Source of the DNA: Poteriospumella lacustris
Taxonomy: Eukaryota; Sar; Chrysophyceae; Chromulinales; Dinobryaceae
DNA: 64,000 bases
Assembly: GCA_008000375.1 (NCBI GenBank)
Contig: SMOI01000021.1
Location: forward strand, 62,001 to 126,000
Reading direction: 5' to 3'
Shown here: piece after piece, positions 53,301 to 63,847 of the stretch
Numbering within the stretch: the first letter of the stretch is position 1
How the letters are laid out: every line of letters starts with the position of its first letter
Program-made: the position numbers and the translations under genes
The notes under the pieces: model-generated
Told to the model about the DNA's origin: nothing
Seen by the model: the letters and a program-made list of their open reading frames with translations, nothing else
Databases searched by the model: none

Positions 53301-55992
53301 AAGCGCCATGGACGGCGAACGAACAGAAAAATCAATGAAAGAATCAAGCGCTGTAGCTGGCGAACTGAGCGCAGCTACACACGAAAACAAATGTGGTGTT
53401 GAGAGGAGCCAGGGCAGAGGCCCGAGGGCCGACGAAAACACTGCGAGGGAGAGAGACAGAGAGGGAAATAATGAAATAGGCGTCGCTGCCTGCGGCCATC
53501 GCACCAAACCGTGCGTAGCGGACCTCGCCAGGACAAAATGGACCAGAGGGTGACCGCCCGCGGGCCGAGGAGCAACGGGAGCGCAAACGGAAGCAACACA
53601 AGTGACCGAACAACCGACCAACGGATGAATGCGACGAGGATGAGTAGGTGGTGAGGGAGAAAGGGCGAGCCCTAACGCTGCGATCTGAACGATGGCCAGG
53701 GCGTGCGTGAAGTGGAGGAGATGGAAACGGAAGCTACAACTCGGTTCGCGCGGAACAAGAGCAACACCGATGGAACTACAGAGGAAGCAAGACAAGGAAG
53801 ACGACCGGCTGCGGGGTGAAAAGGATTGGGGAAATAAGGAACGAGCGGGGCCGGGAAATGAAAAGAAGAAGGCGTGCACGAGATGCACGCCCAACGGAGT
53901 GGCAGTGTGCAAAGGACGAACCGACAAACCATGTTGCAGAGAGGAGATGCGTCCCGTCAGCCCTCCAGATACCCACACGGACATCGACACCCATCGTCAC
54001 CACCAACGCGTACGAAAATCTACACGTTGCTGGACGACTCGGATGGGGCCGAAGGCGAGGAGGGCCAGGATGGCCAGGAGGGCGACGAGGACAGAAGAGG
54101 TCGTGGCCAGGCACGAGATTAGGACGCAGATACAAAGACAAAAGAGCTCAGTCATTTCCATATCAAGTGTGTTGGACGTAGAAGAATAGCAGCGCGCGAA
54201 GAGCAAAAGAAAGGCGAAGACGAAGCCGAAGATCAGAGGAAGAGAAAAAGACGCAGACAATATGCGATGTACAAACTGCGCGAAGAATATTCGTCTGCTT
54301 CCTCGGCTGCATCAGCACAGACGCACCGAAGAACGCGACGACGAGGATATACAGTGCACAGGTACACGGACGCTGTTGCTAAGTAATATAGAGAAAACAG
54401 AGAAGCGCAACACAAGGGATACAGAGACGCAGAGAGAGGAGAGAGGAGATGAAACTGCAGAGACGTGTTCAGGGCGCGGCCCGACACGAACGGATAAAAC
54501 CAAAGATAAGTAGTGCGATCATAACAGAGCCCCGCTTGATGCGACACGCGCGATTAAATACGCGGCGACTGTCGACCGGGTAACGTACAAAACATCAGAG
54601 AAACGAGGGGAAAACAAACCGTAAGTAGGGTGGTAGTGGATGGGGGTGGGTGCTGGATACGTGTGAAGAGAGGAGGAACTGAGCGGGGCTTTGTATCTTC
54701 ACAATAAACATCATACCATTCTCACGGAACAACAAAAGTAGTCTAGTGGCAAATTTGACAGTGACAAGACGTCGAACCGAAGCGGACAAACAGTGGACAA
54801 AGCAACATAGTTTACGCGTCGGGTGGCGTGGATTCATCTCTTTGTATGCACAAGCAAGTACAACGCTCGAGAGATGGCGGTGATAAACTGTAACGTATCT
54901 CATCCCATCGTGTGGGGGCGGGGATAACGCAAGAAAGTAGACTGCGCACAATTGTAGTGCACGGCGAGGAGGATGTGGCGAAAATAGGTGTAAAGCAAAG
55001 TAGAACCAAGCCGCTGTGTGGGGAAATGCTCGTTTGATGGAGGGATATTGATATGACGTGAGAACCGTGCGCGTTGGAGAGACAATAACGTCGCTCCGCG
55101 GTGGTAGGCGTCTCCGTCGCCCACAACATGAGGCAGTGGAAGATGCTCGCCGGCGGGGTTCGCACGGTGAGGAAGACTGCAACGTTTCAGAGCGCGACTA
55201 GGGCAGAAAGAGGGATAATCAAAACAGCAACGTATAGATGAGACTCTCCATCTACTGTGGTGGAGAAAGCAATTGTCGCAAGCGCAATCGTCCGACCAAG
55301 TGACCACCACACTGGCCAACGATGTCGGCGCACATAGTGATGATACACACGTGAGCACAGGTGACACGGGAGACAAGAAACACAAGCAAAACAAGCAGCA
55401 CATACACACAAACCGAGAAACTGAACAAGCAAGCGCCACGAACAGAATCGGCTCGTACCACAGCCCTCGCCGAGGACGGAGGGAAGTAGAAGAGGATCAT
55501 GCGAATGCTTTATGAAGATAAATAGGATTTCCGTGTTCTTGAAGAGTGTGTGCACACCGGCGCACAGCTGTCATGTAGAAAGGATGCGTAGAACATAAAG
55601 AGAAGAGCGCAGAAAGAGGGGAAATCATCACAGATACTGCGAGACGTCTAGCCATGACGAGTACTTCGATTGAATCGCACCAAGTACAACGTGCATTGGA
55701 TGAAGACGATATGAGAGATCAAGAGGGAGGGGAGGAGGATGTAGCCAGGATGGAAAAAATGTAGAAAAGAAAAGCAGAATGTAGAACAAATCAAACCTCG
55801 GATATAAGAAAGAACACGAACGAATCAAACCTCTCTAAAAAGAAAGTCAATGCAGAACGAGCACATGCACATCAATGTACACAACATAAAAAGAGAATCA
55901 AAACAACTGAAGAGAACGAATCTTCTTCATCATCCACTTCGACGCATGCTTCGCATCGGCGACTCGTGTACACCATACCAGTTGGTGCGGCT
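50303..55992. other. 5.7-kb region without recognisable genes, T-depleted on the plus strand
   Basis: Only the first about 80 bp look like ordinary 3' flank of YbeY. From about 50390 to 55860 the plus strand is rich in A, G and C with T often near 10 percent per line, giving long but unstructured open frames. G runs of 8-10 occur at 50452, 50861 and 52889. The skew has the polarity of an A-poor 3' flank of the minus-strand receiver gene ending at 55993, so a very long 3' UTR or a non-coding RNA is possible. I see no transposon ends, tRNA or rRNA. Confidence 0.55.
50532..51970 (-). repeat. Cluster of seven dispersed CATTCGT heptamers
   Basis: The plus-strand word ACGAATG occurs at 50532, 51205, 51303, 51373, 51415, 51562 and 51964, far above chance for 1.4 kb. 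Read in the presumed sense direction (minus) it is CATTCGT. It may be a protein-binding element in an RNA. Confidence 0.6.
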
Positions 55993-57879
55993 TTACGAAG
56001 CTTCGTTGGCCACCGATTCGATTTGCTCCATGACTTCCTCGAAGTCTTCCAGGTTGAAAGGCTTCTGTAGGAAAGCATCGCATCCTGCGGAGAGCGCCTC
56101 CGACACTATAGTCTCATGGTTGTTCACAGACAGAGCCAAGATCACCAAACGGCGATGAGGACGAGATGCCGTGGCGCTGAACATTCGTTCAGCAGCACGA
56201 ATACGACGAATCGCCTCGGCACCGTCGATCAAAGGCATCTGCAGATCCATCAATATGGTCGGCAGAACATCATCGGCATCGTCGGAATCGCTGCATTCAC
56301 CATCGCTCTCGCCCTCGGCCTTACTGGCGAGGAGATCACAGATAGTGTCGACAGCCTCCAAGCCATTCTGCTCAACACGGACCGAGTAACCAGATCGCGC
56401 CAAGACGCTGCTGGTGAGCTTTAGAACCATGGTCGAGTCGTCGACAAGGAAGATGGGGCGCTTAACCGAGGAATACTTCGCGGACATTTCGGGACCTGTT
56501 GAAATCTGAAGCGAAGGCATGGTCGGGCCAGGGGCCACTTGGATGCGCAAATTGAGTTTCTGCTGCATCTCTGCCGATAAAATTGTACTGAAGCGGCCAG
56601 AAGTGGAATCAGAAGACGAAGAAAGCAGCGATGGCGCTGTGGTGACTGAGAGGGAGGATGAAGAAGGAGATTCAGACAATGCCGGGCCTTGCCAAGCTGC
56701 CACTGGAGTAGTGGGGAGACTGCGCTTCGGCTGCGAAGGGTATTGATTAGCAGTAGAAGATGCAGGTGGGTTGGAGGGTGGAGGGAGCTTCATCTTTCGC
56801 ATCGGAGTAAAAACTGGTTGCTCGTCAGGGATGATGCTCATATGGAAGGAATTTTGGTGATGAGCGGGGGTAGGGGCAATGGCATTGACAATGGCGGAAG
56901 TGCTGGGCAAAGAGGATGTCAAAGCGGAGACCAAATTCGCTGGAACGGGCGCGGTTTGTTCAAATTCGTTTAATGGATGGTAAGGGAATGCAAAGAACCA
57001 GGATTTTTTGGATGCATTTGTTGCGGATGACGAAATGGACGGCAACGAGGACGAATTCGGTGAGAGCGGGCGACCGCAGCGTCCACCAAAGATCTGTACT
57101 CGATGTTCCATAACATGAACAGGAAACTTCGCGTTAGAAGAACTGGCATAGGCAACGTCTCGCAAGCAATAGGGCAAACACAGCTCAACTTGAAGGAATC
57201 GAGAAATAGGTGAGCTGATGTTTCTGGAGGAATCGGCAACTGGCGACGAATGCTGGGAGTAAAACGAAGTGGTCTCCGTTGATGCGGCGAGAGACGATTG
57301 ATATTGTGGAGAAAAGGCAACGGTCGCGCGCATTGTGCGTGGCGAACGAGAAGCGATAGACCGCGAGGAATAATTCAAAGCAGATGGGCGAGATGGCACC
57401 ACCATACTCTGCGCACGCAAGGAGTGCTGAGGAGTGGGAGCAGATTCGTTGCTTTCTGGAACAGTAGCAAGGTCGCCAGAGGGCACTTTCTTGTCCAAAG
57501 AAGCATCGGCTCCATTCGCCAAACTGACCCGCAACGAGAAGACAGCCTCAACAAAACTGATACGAGATGCTGCAGTAAGCTGCTGTGCTTGCTCGAGAAG
57601 GCACAATAGACTCTCCTGGAACCATACTCTGTCTGTAACAACCAGAGCTTGAACAGAAGGTGGCAAGGGTTCCACATGGACAGTGAATCTGGAATCAAAC
57701 ACGTTGAAAACTTCTATCGCCTCCGAAATGGTCTTGTCGACCAATTCAACAACGTTGATCGAATCCAAAGAGTAAGAAAATTTATTTGAGTCATGGGTAG
57801 TGATAGGGGCAATTCTCTCTTCATTGGATGGCGGAGGAGTCCGGGGAGTTCGAGGCGGTGGCGACATCGTACTCATCAT
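55993..57879 (-). CDS. Receiver-domain protein with degenerate kinase-like N-half (paralogue B)
   Basis: 628 residues from the ATG at 57879; the frame is open upstream without an ATG, so a 5' exon is possible. The C-terminal 155 residues are a complete response-regulator receiver: LVDDST (acidic pair), LMDLQMP (phospho-acceptor Asp), LALS and LQKPF (Lys). The N-half resembles the paralogue at 58566 in the TDRxWxQExLLxLxEQ segment, the position of a histidine-kinase N-box, but ATP-binding G boxes are not recognisable and no H-box is present. Long Ser/Pro stretches interrupt it. It should accept phosphate from a partner kinase or phosphotransfer protein but cannot make it. It is divergently paired with its paralogue; the starts are about 690 bp apart. 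Confidence 0.82.
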   Translation of the reverse strand: MMSTMSPPPRTPRTPPPSNEERIAPITTHDSNKFSYSLDSINVVELVDKTISEAIEVFNVFDSRFTVHVEPLPPSVQALVVTDRVWFQESLLCLLEQAQQLTAASRISFVEAVFSLRVSLANGADASLDKKVPSGDLATVPESNESAPTPQHSLRAQSMVVPSRPSALNYSSRSIASRSPRTMRATVAFSPQYQSSLAASTETTSFYSQHSSPVADSSRNISSPISRFLQVELCLPYCLRDVAYASSSNAKFPVHVMEHRVQIFGGRCGRPLSPNSSSLPSISSSATNASKKSWFFAFPYHPLNEFEQTAPVPANLVSALTSSLPSTSAIVNAIAPTPAHHQNSFHMSIIPDEQPVFTPMRKMKLPPPSNPPASSTANQYPSQPKRSLPTTPVAAWQGPALSESPSSSSLSVTTAPSLLSSSSDSTSGRFSTILSAEMQQKLNLRIQVAPGPTMPSLQISTGPEMSAKYSSVKRPIFLVDDSTMVLKLTSSVLARSGYSVRVEQNGLEAVDTICDLLASKAEGESDGECSDSDDADDVLPTILMDLQMPLIDGAEAIRRIRAAERMFSATASRPHRRLVILALSVNNHETIVSEALSAGCDAFLQKPFNLEDFEEVMEQIESVANEAS

Positions 57880-58565
57880 TTGTAAATGGGAGAACGCTGA
57901 AAATATAGAGATAAAAAATCTAGTGAAAGCACTGAATCGACTGCAAAGCACGCGTTAGCAAGGATGTTCGAAAAAGCTCGCGGAGGCAGTCCTAATAAAA
58001 ATGGAAAGGTCGACTAAACTTCGGCCTGCTCCACCTGCAACAAAGATGAGCGAGTGCGTTGACAACGCTGTTTCGTTGCGCACCCCCAACCTCGGTGGAG
58101 GTTTTTTCAGTAGGACGAATTTTTGGGCCAGCAGGCCGGACGCCGGACGCTTTCCTTGGCCTCTTAAATAAGCCCTCTTTTATTTATTCAACGCCTACTT
58201 TGGAGTATACTTACCGTCATCACTCCTGTTCACCTCCTTTTCTTTGGGAGGGTTTTTTCTCCGTTTTTTCCGCCACCTCTTCGTGTGCGGGCTTTTCCAG
58301 GCTTTTCCAAAGAGTCGATTGCCCAAAACCCAAGAACAAATAGGAAGGCCTGTGTCAACGAAATTTTTATTGCTGTCGGTGTCCAGTGTCTGTCATGCCC
58401 GTTATTGTTCATCCTAGGTCCTTTATTCGCTACGTTTTCATGTCGAATGTTCCTTAGAAATCATTTATCGTCGGTCGTTGTTGGTGATATTGCAGCAAGA
58501 AAATAAATATTGCGGAGACGGAATCCTTGTTAGGTGGAGAAAGGAGGTACCCGGTCTTTCAGTAA
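57880..58565. other. Divergent promoter of the receiver pair
   Basis: No coding sequence. On the minus strand a consensus donor (GTAAGTATA at 58214) and an acceptor after a T-rich run (TTGTTGCAG, ending 58035) could define a 5' UTR intron of about 180 nt for paralogue B. TA-rich motifs near 58165-58190 may be core promoter elements. Confidence 0.45.
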
Positions 58566-60722
58566 ATGGGAGATGAAAAAGAAACCATGGCCCCATCAGA
58601 GAGCCACTCTGATGGCCTTGAACCAGATTCCAAATTTCTAATGGCCAATGCTGCCCATGATTTAAAAACGGTACGATTTTGTGTTGAATTTTATTTTTCA
58701 TTTCTTGTTGTTTCTGAACCATCTTTTGCATAGCCGCTTGCATCGTTCAATATGGGAATTGAAGCAATTCGTCATTTAATAACGGACCTGGAAAGTCGAG
58801 TGCGACTTCATCCCAAGGCTACCCGTCTGCAAAATTACCTTGTTGAGCTGAACGGTCAACTCAGCAAAATGGAGCTGCAGAGCTGCTTGATGTCAATGGC
58901 CATCAATTGCTGCATGGACTACACCAAAGTTACCAGTGGAGCGAGCCTTGTCTGCCAAATGGATACAGTTGATATTCGAAGCTGTCTTGAAAACGTTTCC
59001 ACCCTTGCCCCGTTGATGTTTGGAAACAAGCTGCAGTCACTTTGCGTGGAGTCTTTGCCGGACCCCGTTTGTCCTTTTGTGATAACCGATGGAAGGTGGT
59101 TGCAAGAGAACCTTCTTTCCCTCATGGAGCAATGTTTGCGCGAGGCGAAAGAGATTCCATTGTCGCTATCTATTCGTATTCACTTGGAATATCCGCAACA
59201 GGCGGAACCTGTTGTTGAGAAAGAAAATTTGTCGTTGAAGGTGCCCGAAACGTCTGAAGCCCAAATTGAGAACTCCAACGAAACTCTAAAGCCTCCCGCC
59301 ATTTTGATTCCGCGGCGTCCTTCAGAATCCTCTCTTCAGAAAGATACATCACCTGCACATTTCATGTCCCCTCGAGCAAATCGCGTGCGCTTGTCGATTG
59401 GCTCAGTGAAATCGGAGAAGAGTGATGATAGCCTTATCGAAGCTTTGCCGCCAAGTGAAGGCGGAACGACACCGGTCGCATCTTATCATGCAGAACCAGC
59501 CCATCCTCATCACAACACCAATTGTACAAATGACGCGTTGAGGGAAACGATCTCATTCGTGAATCGGTTTCAGGTGCGCATGCTGGTCATCGAGATTCAC
59601 CGAACAGCTTCCGTTCCCGATACAACTGTTGATAACAGCCCACACGTCGAATTAACTGACGAGCGAATGTTTCTCCATGGAAAGTCTTCGGCGGATATGG
59701 CGTTTGTAAACATGAAAGCCCGCTTGAAGTTTCTTCATGGACAGTACCGTCTACACCCAGGCCCAGATGGCATCAGTGATGCGATGGTCGCCTGTCTCGC
59801 CATTCCATATCGACCAGATCTCAATCGGAACCTATCGTTCATGGGCCAATCGTTTTGTTTGGCATCGTCATCGTCGTTGGCGTCAGCAGATCTTCTTGGA
59901 GGAGGACCAGAGGAGAAAGCTGTGAGCTCTGCGAAGGTGCCTAGCTTGTTGGTGTCCGGCCAATCATCGTCGTTGGACACCACCGATACTCGAGCCTCGG
60001 TTTTTCAATCGTGTTCTGCACTGACAACGCCTCGCTTTGACTCCCAATCTTCTTACCTTGGGTCCATGCCAACGACAGCTCGCACCATCTACTCCGAATC
60101 TGCCGCCGGTTCGTTGGAGTCGGAGCCCACCGGACAGCCAGTGACTACCAGCTGTAAAGTTGTGTTCAATCCCCTCTACAGCTTATCTGAGGGGAGCAAT
60201 GCAGCGAGCTTCTCGCGCAGTTCCATCAATCAAGTGGCTTCATCTGCTTGGAGCTCCCCTGAGTCCTTCGTGAAGCCTCCCATAATCTTGGTCGACGACT
60301 CGTCCATGGTGCTCAAGTTGACGCGCACTGTTCTCGAACGATCGGGATACAAGGTGCAAGTCGCCCGCAACGGGCTCGAAGCGGTTCAAGCAGTGAGCGA
60401 TCATTTAGCTTCTTGTGGCGGTCCCGGTGGTCAGTTGCTGCGAAGTCGAGAACTGTGGCCAGTGGTACTCATGGACTTGCAAATGCCTGTTTTGGACGGC
60501 ATCGAAGCAGTTCGGCGCATACGCACCGCTGAACGAGAAGCATCCGCTGCCGAACAATCGCCCCGACTTGTTGTGTTGGCCTTATCAATAAGCGATGCCG
60601 ATCCTGTTGTGTCCGAGGCGTTATCAGCGGGATGCGATGCCTTCTTGCAGAAGCCCTTCAACTTGGACGATTTTGAAGCAGTCGTCACTCGTCTCCGCGA
60701 CATTCTTTCGCTGCGAACATAA
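58566..60722 (+). CDS. Pseudo-hybrid histidine kinase: intact H-box, decayed ATPase, intact receiver (paralogue A)
   Basis: Exons 58566-58670 and 58734-60722 (63-nt intron GTACGA..CATAG); 697 residues. The intron splits the H-box exactly: exon 1 ends with FLMANAAHDLKT and exon 2 begins PLASFN. Together they give HDLKTPL with the phospho-accepting His at residue 31, followed by a HisKA-like two-helix region (to about 100). The catalytic domain is recognisable only as a ghost. The N-box position reads NLLSLMEQ, lacking the expected second Asn, and the end (FVNMKARLKFLHGQYRL..PDGISDAMVACLAIPY) mimics the final part of HATPase_c but without the Gly-rich G boxes. The receiver (about 549-690) has LVDDSS, LMDLQMP, LALS and LQKPF. 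It lacks a transmembrane segment and an input domain. Confidence 0.85.
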
Positions 60723-62645
60723 AGACTCGCTGCTTTTTGTGACAAATCATCTTGTGACAAATCTATCAATATATCTTGTGACGAAGCTGACGCCAGCGTT
60801 ATTCCACGTCTCTTCCGCCACTCCCGACGCCGTTGCACTGTTTCGCCTCGAGCGGTTGCTCTCATTTTGTTTCGCGTACAATGGCTTTTGGGCGTCGATT
60901 TGTTTGCTTTGTGTGCTTCTTCGCTTGCCTGTGAGCCTGGGCGGCGTTGTTCTTTGTCTAATCTCGTGCGCTTTGACGCTGCTCCACGTTGTCTTCCTTT
61001 GTGACGATGTCCTATGTGCTCGAAATATCTTATTTAACGCCTTGCAGCATAGCCCCTTGGCGTCCTTGGTATCGATGTTGCTTCTGTTTATCGTGGGTTC
61101 TTCGTTAAGTTTTTGTTCGCGTGATCGTGGTGATCCGCTTTGATCCGCCCCGTGGAGAGGGCTGCCGCTCCCGCACCCCACGTTGAATCAATCCTGTTTC
61201 TCTGTTTCGTGCGGTTTGTGGGCTGCGCCGTATGTGTTCATTGGTCTTGTTTCGAGCGCACGTTGTTCATTACAGTTGTTGTTCATTTTGATATGTTGAT
61301 TTCTATCTTTGTTCGTTCTGCGTTATTCGTTATTCGATGGCTGACGAAGATGCCGCGGCGATGTGACGACGCGAATGTCTTTGATGGTACCGCGGTACTG
61401 CATCTCCTTGTTTGCTGGCTTCTCATTTGAGTGGCGCTTGCTCTCGATGTGTGAGGGCAGTCACTGATTTGACGATGCTCCTGTTGCTCGCCCTTATTAC
61501 TCTGAGTGTTCTCCATTATTCTCGTTGCCTCTTCCTTCGCTGTGTTGCTGACTCTCACCACTGTTGATGCTGCTGTCGTCCTGTTTCTCTGTTTTTTCTC
61601 GCTCTTCTCGTGTCACGTCCTCCACGAGAATTCCTGCGTTTCAACCACAAGGACACTGCCTCTTGCCTCGTGTGTTTTTCCACTTCTCGTTTTTTCCTCA
61701 ATTGTACTTGCGGCGCTTCTTCCCTTTCTTTGTTGACATCGCGACATGCGATGATGCTGGTGTTGTGCAGTCGTTGGGCGCTCAGTTGTTGTTGTGTTTC
61801 CGTGATTTTTGCACGTCTCGTCTGCGGAGCATGCGATCGTTCGCTGGTTTGCGCTGTGTTGTTTTTTCATCGCCTCCCTTGGCGCTTGACGACTTCGGTT
61901 TTGTTGTTGAAGCAGTAACGGGCGGATATGAGGACTCTTTGCTTCCATTCGCCCGGATCAGATTCGTTGGTCTTGATTCTACGGTTTCAAGTTCCCTCCT
62001 CCATCCATGGACATTTGTTGAGTTTCTTTCAAATTTTTCAAAACCTGTCTTCGACGTGGCAGACCACTGTGCGATTCTCGTTCGCACTTTGGTTCCGGTG
62101 GAAGTCAAAGATATTGATTACTGATAGTTCATCTGTTGCACTTACGGTGGCTACTACGTGGCTACTGCGGTGGCGGTTCATTTCCCCTCTTCGAAGTCTG
62201 TCGATATTGGCGTTTGATTGATTTCATCTTTATGTCTGCGTCGATGAACATGGCGCTCTCGTTGATCATCACCCTCCACCACATGTCTCCCAAGCGTCGC
62301 GCTGGTCTCTTGTATTCCACTCTCATTAACTCATCGCCACCTCATGTAACATCTCTTCTTCCCTTTCTTCCGAGAAATAAGTCAGAGTCACAAATACATT
62401 GTACAAACGGAAAAGGTGGTCGTATTTTAAGGACCGTTCAGGGACACAGCACCAAGACCGTTTCAAAGTTGAACTTCCAACTTCCATACCCAATACCCAA
62501 GACCGCCCACATCTTGATATGGCACACGGATGATGACGGGTCGATGCGATCCTTCTTGGCCTTTCGGCTGCTAACGGCACACAGCTGACAAAAAAAATAA
62601 TCAAATTCTATTGCATTCTTCATTCTCGATTCTATTCTTTTCTCC
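60723..62645. other. 1.9-kb A-poor region after paralogue A
   Basis: To about 62250 the plus strand is T-rich and A-poor, the mirror image of the 50.4-55.9 kb region relative to the receiver pair. It may be a long 3' UTR. From about 62390 the composition returns to normal, so the promoter of the last gene probably lies there. No convincing gene. Confidence 0.5.
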
Positions 62646-63224
62646 ATGTTCCGCTTCATCGTTTTAGTCTTGGCTCTCTTTGCTGCCGCAATTTTCGCTG
62701 ACAACAATTTCGATGAGAAGTACTCTCAGCCGTTGTCCGAAAAAGATGTCACCTTAGGTATGCCCACTTGAGCAGCTCTGTCGTCGTTTCATGAAGATTT
62801 ATAGGTCTACTCTTGTTTCACCAACACAGCAAAATTGAACGTAACTACCGGCGGACCGTACACTTACTCCGTGAGCAACCATCACTTTTATGGAACCGCC
62901 TTCGATGGCTCGTACATTGACACTTATGGATGCTGCTGCGGCCAGTCTGGATCATGCCGCAACAATCCCTCCTGCCAATGCCAAGTCAGCGTCGGTCCTC
63001 TCCCTCAGGGAACGTACACCTTGGGAAATATGTACACCTTCAAGGGCATGCCTTACTGCTACGATTTGTACCCGTCATCCTCCAACAACATGTGTGGACG
63101 CTCTGGTTTTTTGATTCACGGAGGTGGATGCTCTTCCAACCCTTCTGAAGGATGCATCGTCATTGAAAGCGAAAGCACTCGCTACATGATCAAGTCTGGT
63201 GCCACTTTGAAGGTGGTCGCTTAA
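62646..63224 (+). CDS. Secreted Tlde1/DUF2778-like L,D-transpeptidase-fold protein
   Basis: Exons 62646-62757 and 62830-63224 (72-nt intron, GTATGC..CACAG); 168 residues. Residues 1-18 are a signal peptide (FIVLVLALFAAAIFA). The mature part matches the bacterial DUF2778/Tlde1 family: VGPLPQGTYTLG, GRSGFLIHGGG and SEGCIVI. The last two hold the His and Cys of an L,D-transpeptidase-type catalytic pair (H-G ... S-x-G-C). In bacteria Tlde1 is a type VI secretion effector that cuts or exchanges peptidoglycan cross-links. A Cys-rich loop (CCCGQSGSC, CQC) looks added for disulfides in a secretory pathway. Intron and signal peptide show it is a resident eukaryotic gene. Digestion of or defence against bacteria is an inference. 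Confidence 0.82.
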
Positions 63225-63731
63225 TCGTTTCCAGCGATTGTGCACAGCGCATTCTCTCATTACTCTTCGCCATTCCCATTCATCAATGCATTCTGGGTCG
63301 AGTCAGTTTTGTTTTATTTTTCTGTCCTATGCAATCTGTCAAAGCAGCCTCTCAACGGGCGCCAAGAAACCACACGACAAGATGAAGGAAAAGGTCATAT
63401 ATACACGGTATTATCTCTTCCTTTCATATCTCTGTTGCTCAAGTTGAGTCAACATAGACTACAATCGCCATAATTCTATTCCATTCCATGTAATTCCGCT
63501 TCAAATGCTTCCCTTGACTTATTTGGATATCTTTCGGGGACGGTGAACAGTTTTCTCTATCTTCGGCCGCTCACCAGGATCCAACAAATAAAAGCAGGCA
63601 TGAACACAAAGTACAATAGAAGGTATCCATCCACCTGGGAACAAGCAGAATAATAGAAAGACAATCAAGCTGCTTCAGTACTGTGAAACACGGTGTGAAA
63701 TGTGAAACGGTGAGTGACACCTGGCAAAATG

Positions 63732-63737
63732 AAAAAA
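63732..63737 (-). terminator. Pol III terminator of tRNA-Thr
   Basis: Six T on the minus strand, 7 nt past the tRNA 3' end. Confidence 0.75.
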
Positions 63738-63744
63738 GATATCA

Positions 63745-63817
63745 GCCTCTTGAGAGGCTCGAACTCTCGACCTTACGCTTACTAAGCGCATGCTCTAGCC
63801 AACTGAGCTAAAGAGGC
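63745..63817 (-). tRNA. tRNA-Thr (anticodon AGT)
   Basis: 73 nt with acceptor GCCTCTT/AAGAGGC, D arm GCTC..GAGC, anticodon stem TGCGC/GCGTA around loop TTAGTAA, and T arm GAGAG/CTCTC. The A box (TAGCTCAGTTGG) and B box (AGTTCGAGCCT) are typical. The A at the wobble position implies editing to inosine, as in eukaryotic tRNA-Thr. Confidence 0.97.
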
Positions 63818-63837
63818 ATGTCGACGTGGGAGCAATT

Positions 63838-63847
63838 GTTTATATAA
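63838..63847 (-). promoter_or_regulatory. TATA-like element upstream of tRNA-Thr
   Basis: TTTATATAAA lies about 21-30 nt upstream of the tRNA 5' end on its transcribed strand, the usual place of upstream TATA elements in lineages that use them for Pol III genes. Confidence 0.45.

Noticed and set aside
50393-55555. Many 60-376-codon frames on both strands
   Set aside because: No domain, no start or splice support, and the amino-acid usage mirrors base skew. Treated as non-coding.
58230-58412. 60-codon minus-strand frame as a missing kinase exon of paralogue B
   Set aside because: The frame that would join in phase to 57899 has no ATG after its last stop and no H-box; more likely 5' UTR with an intron.
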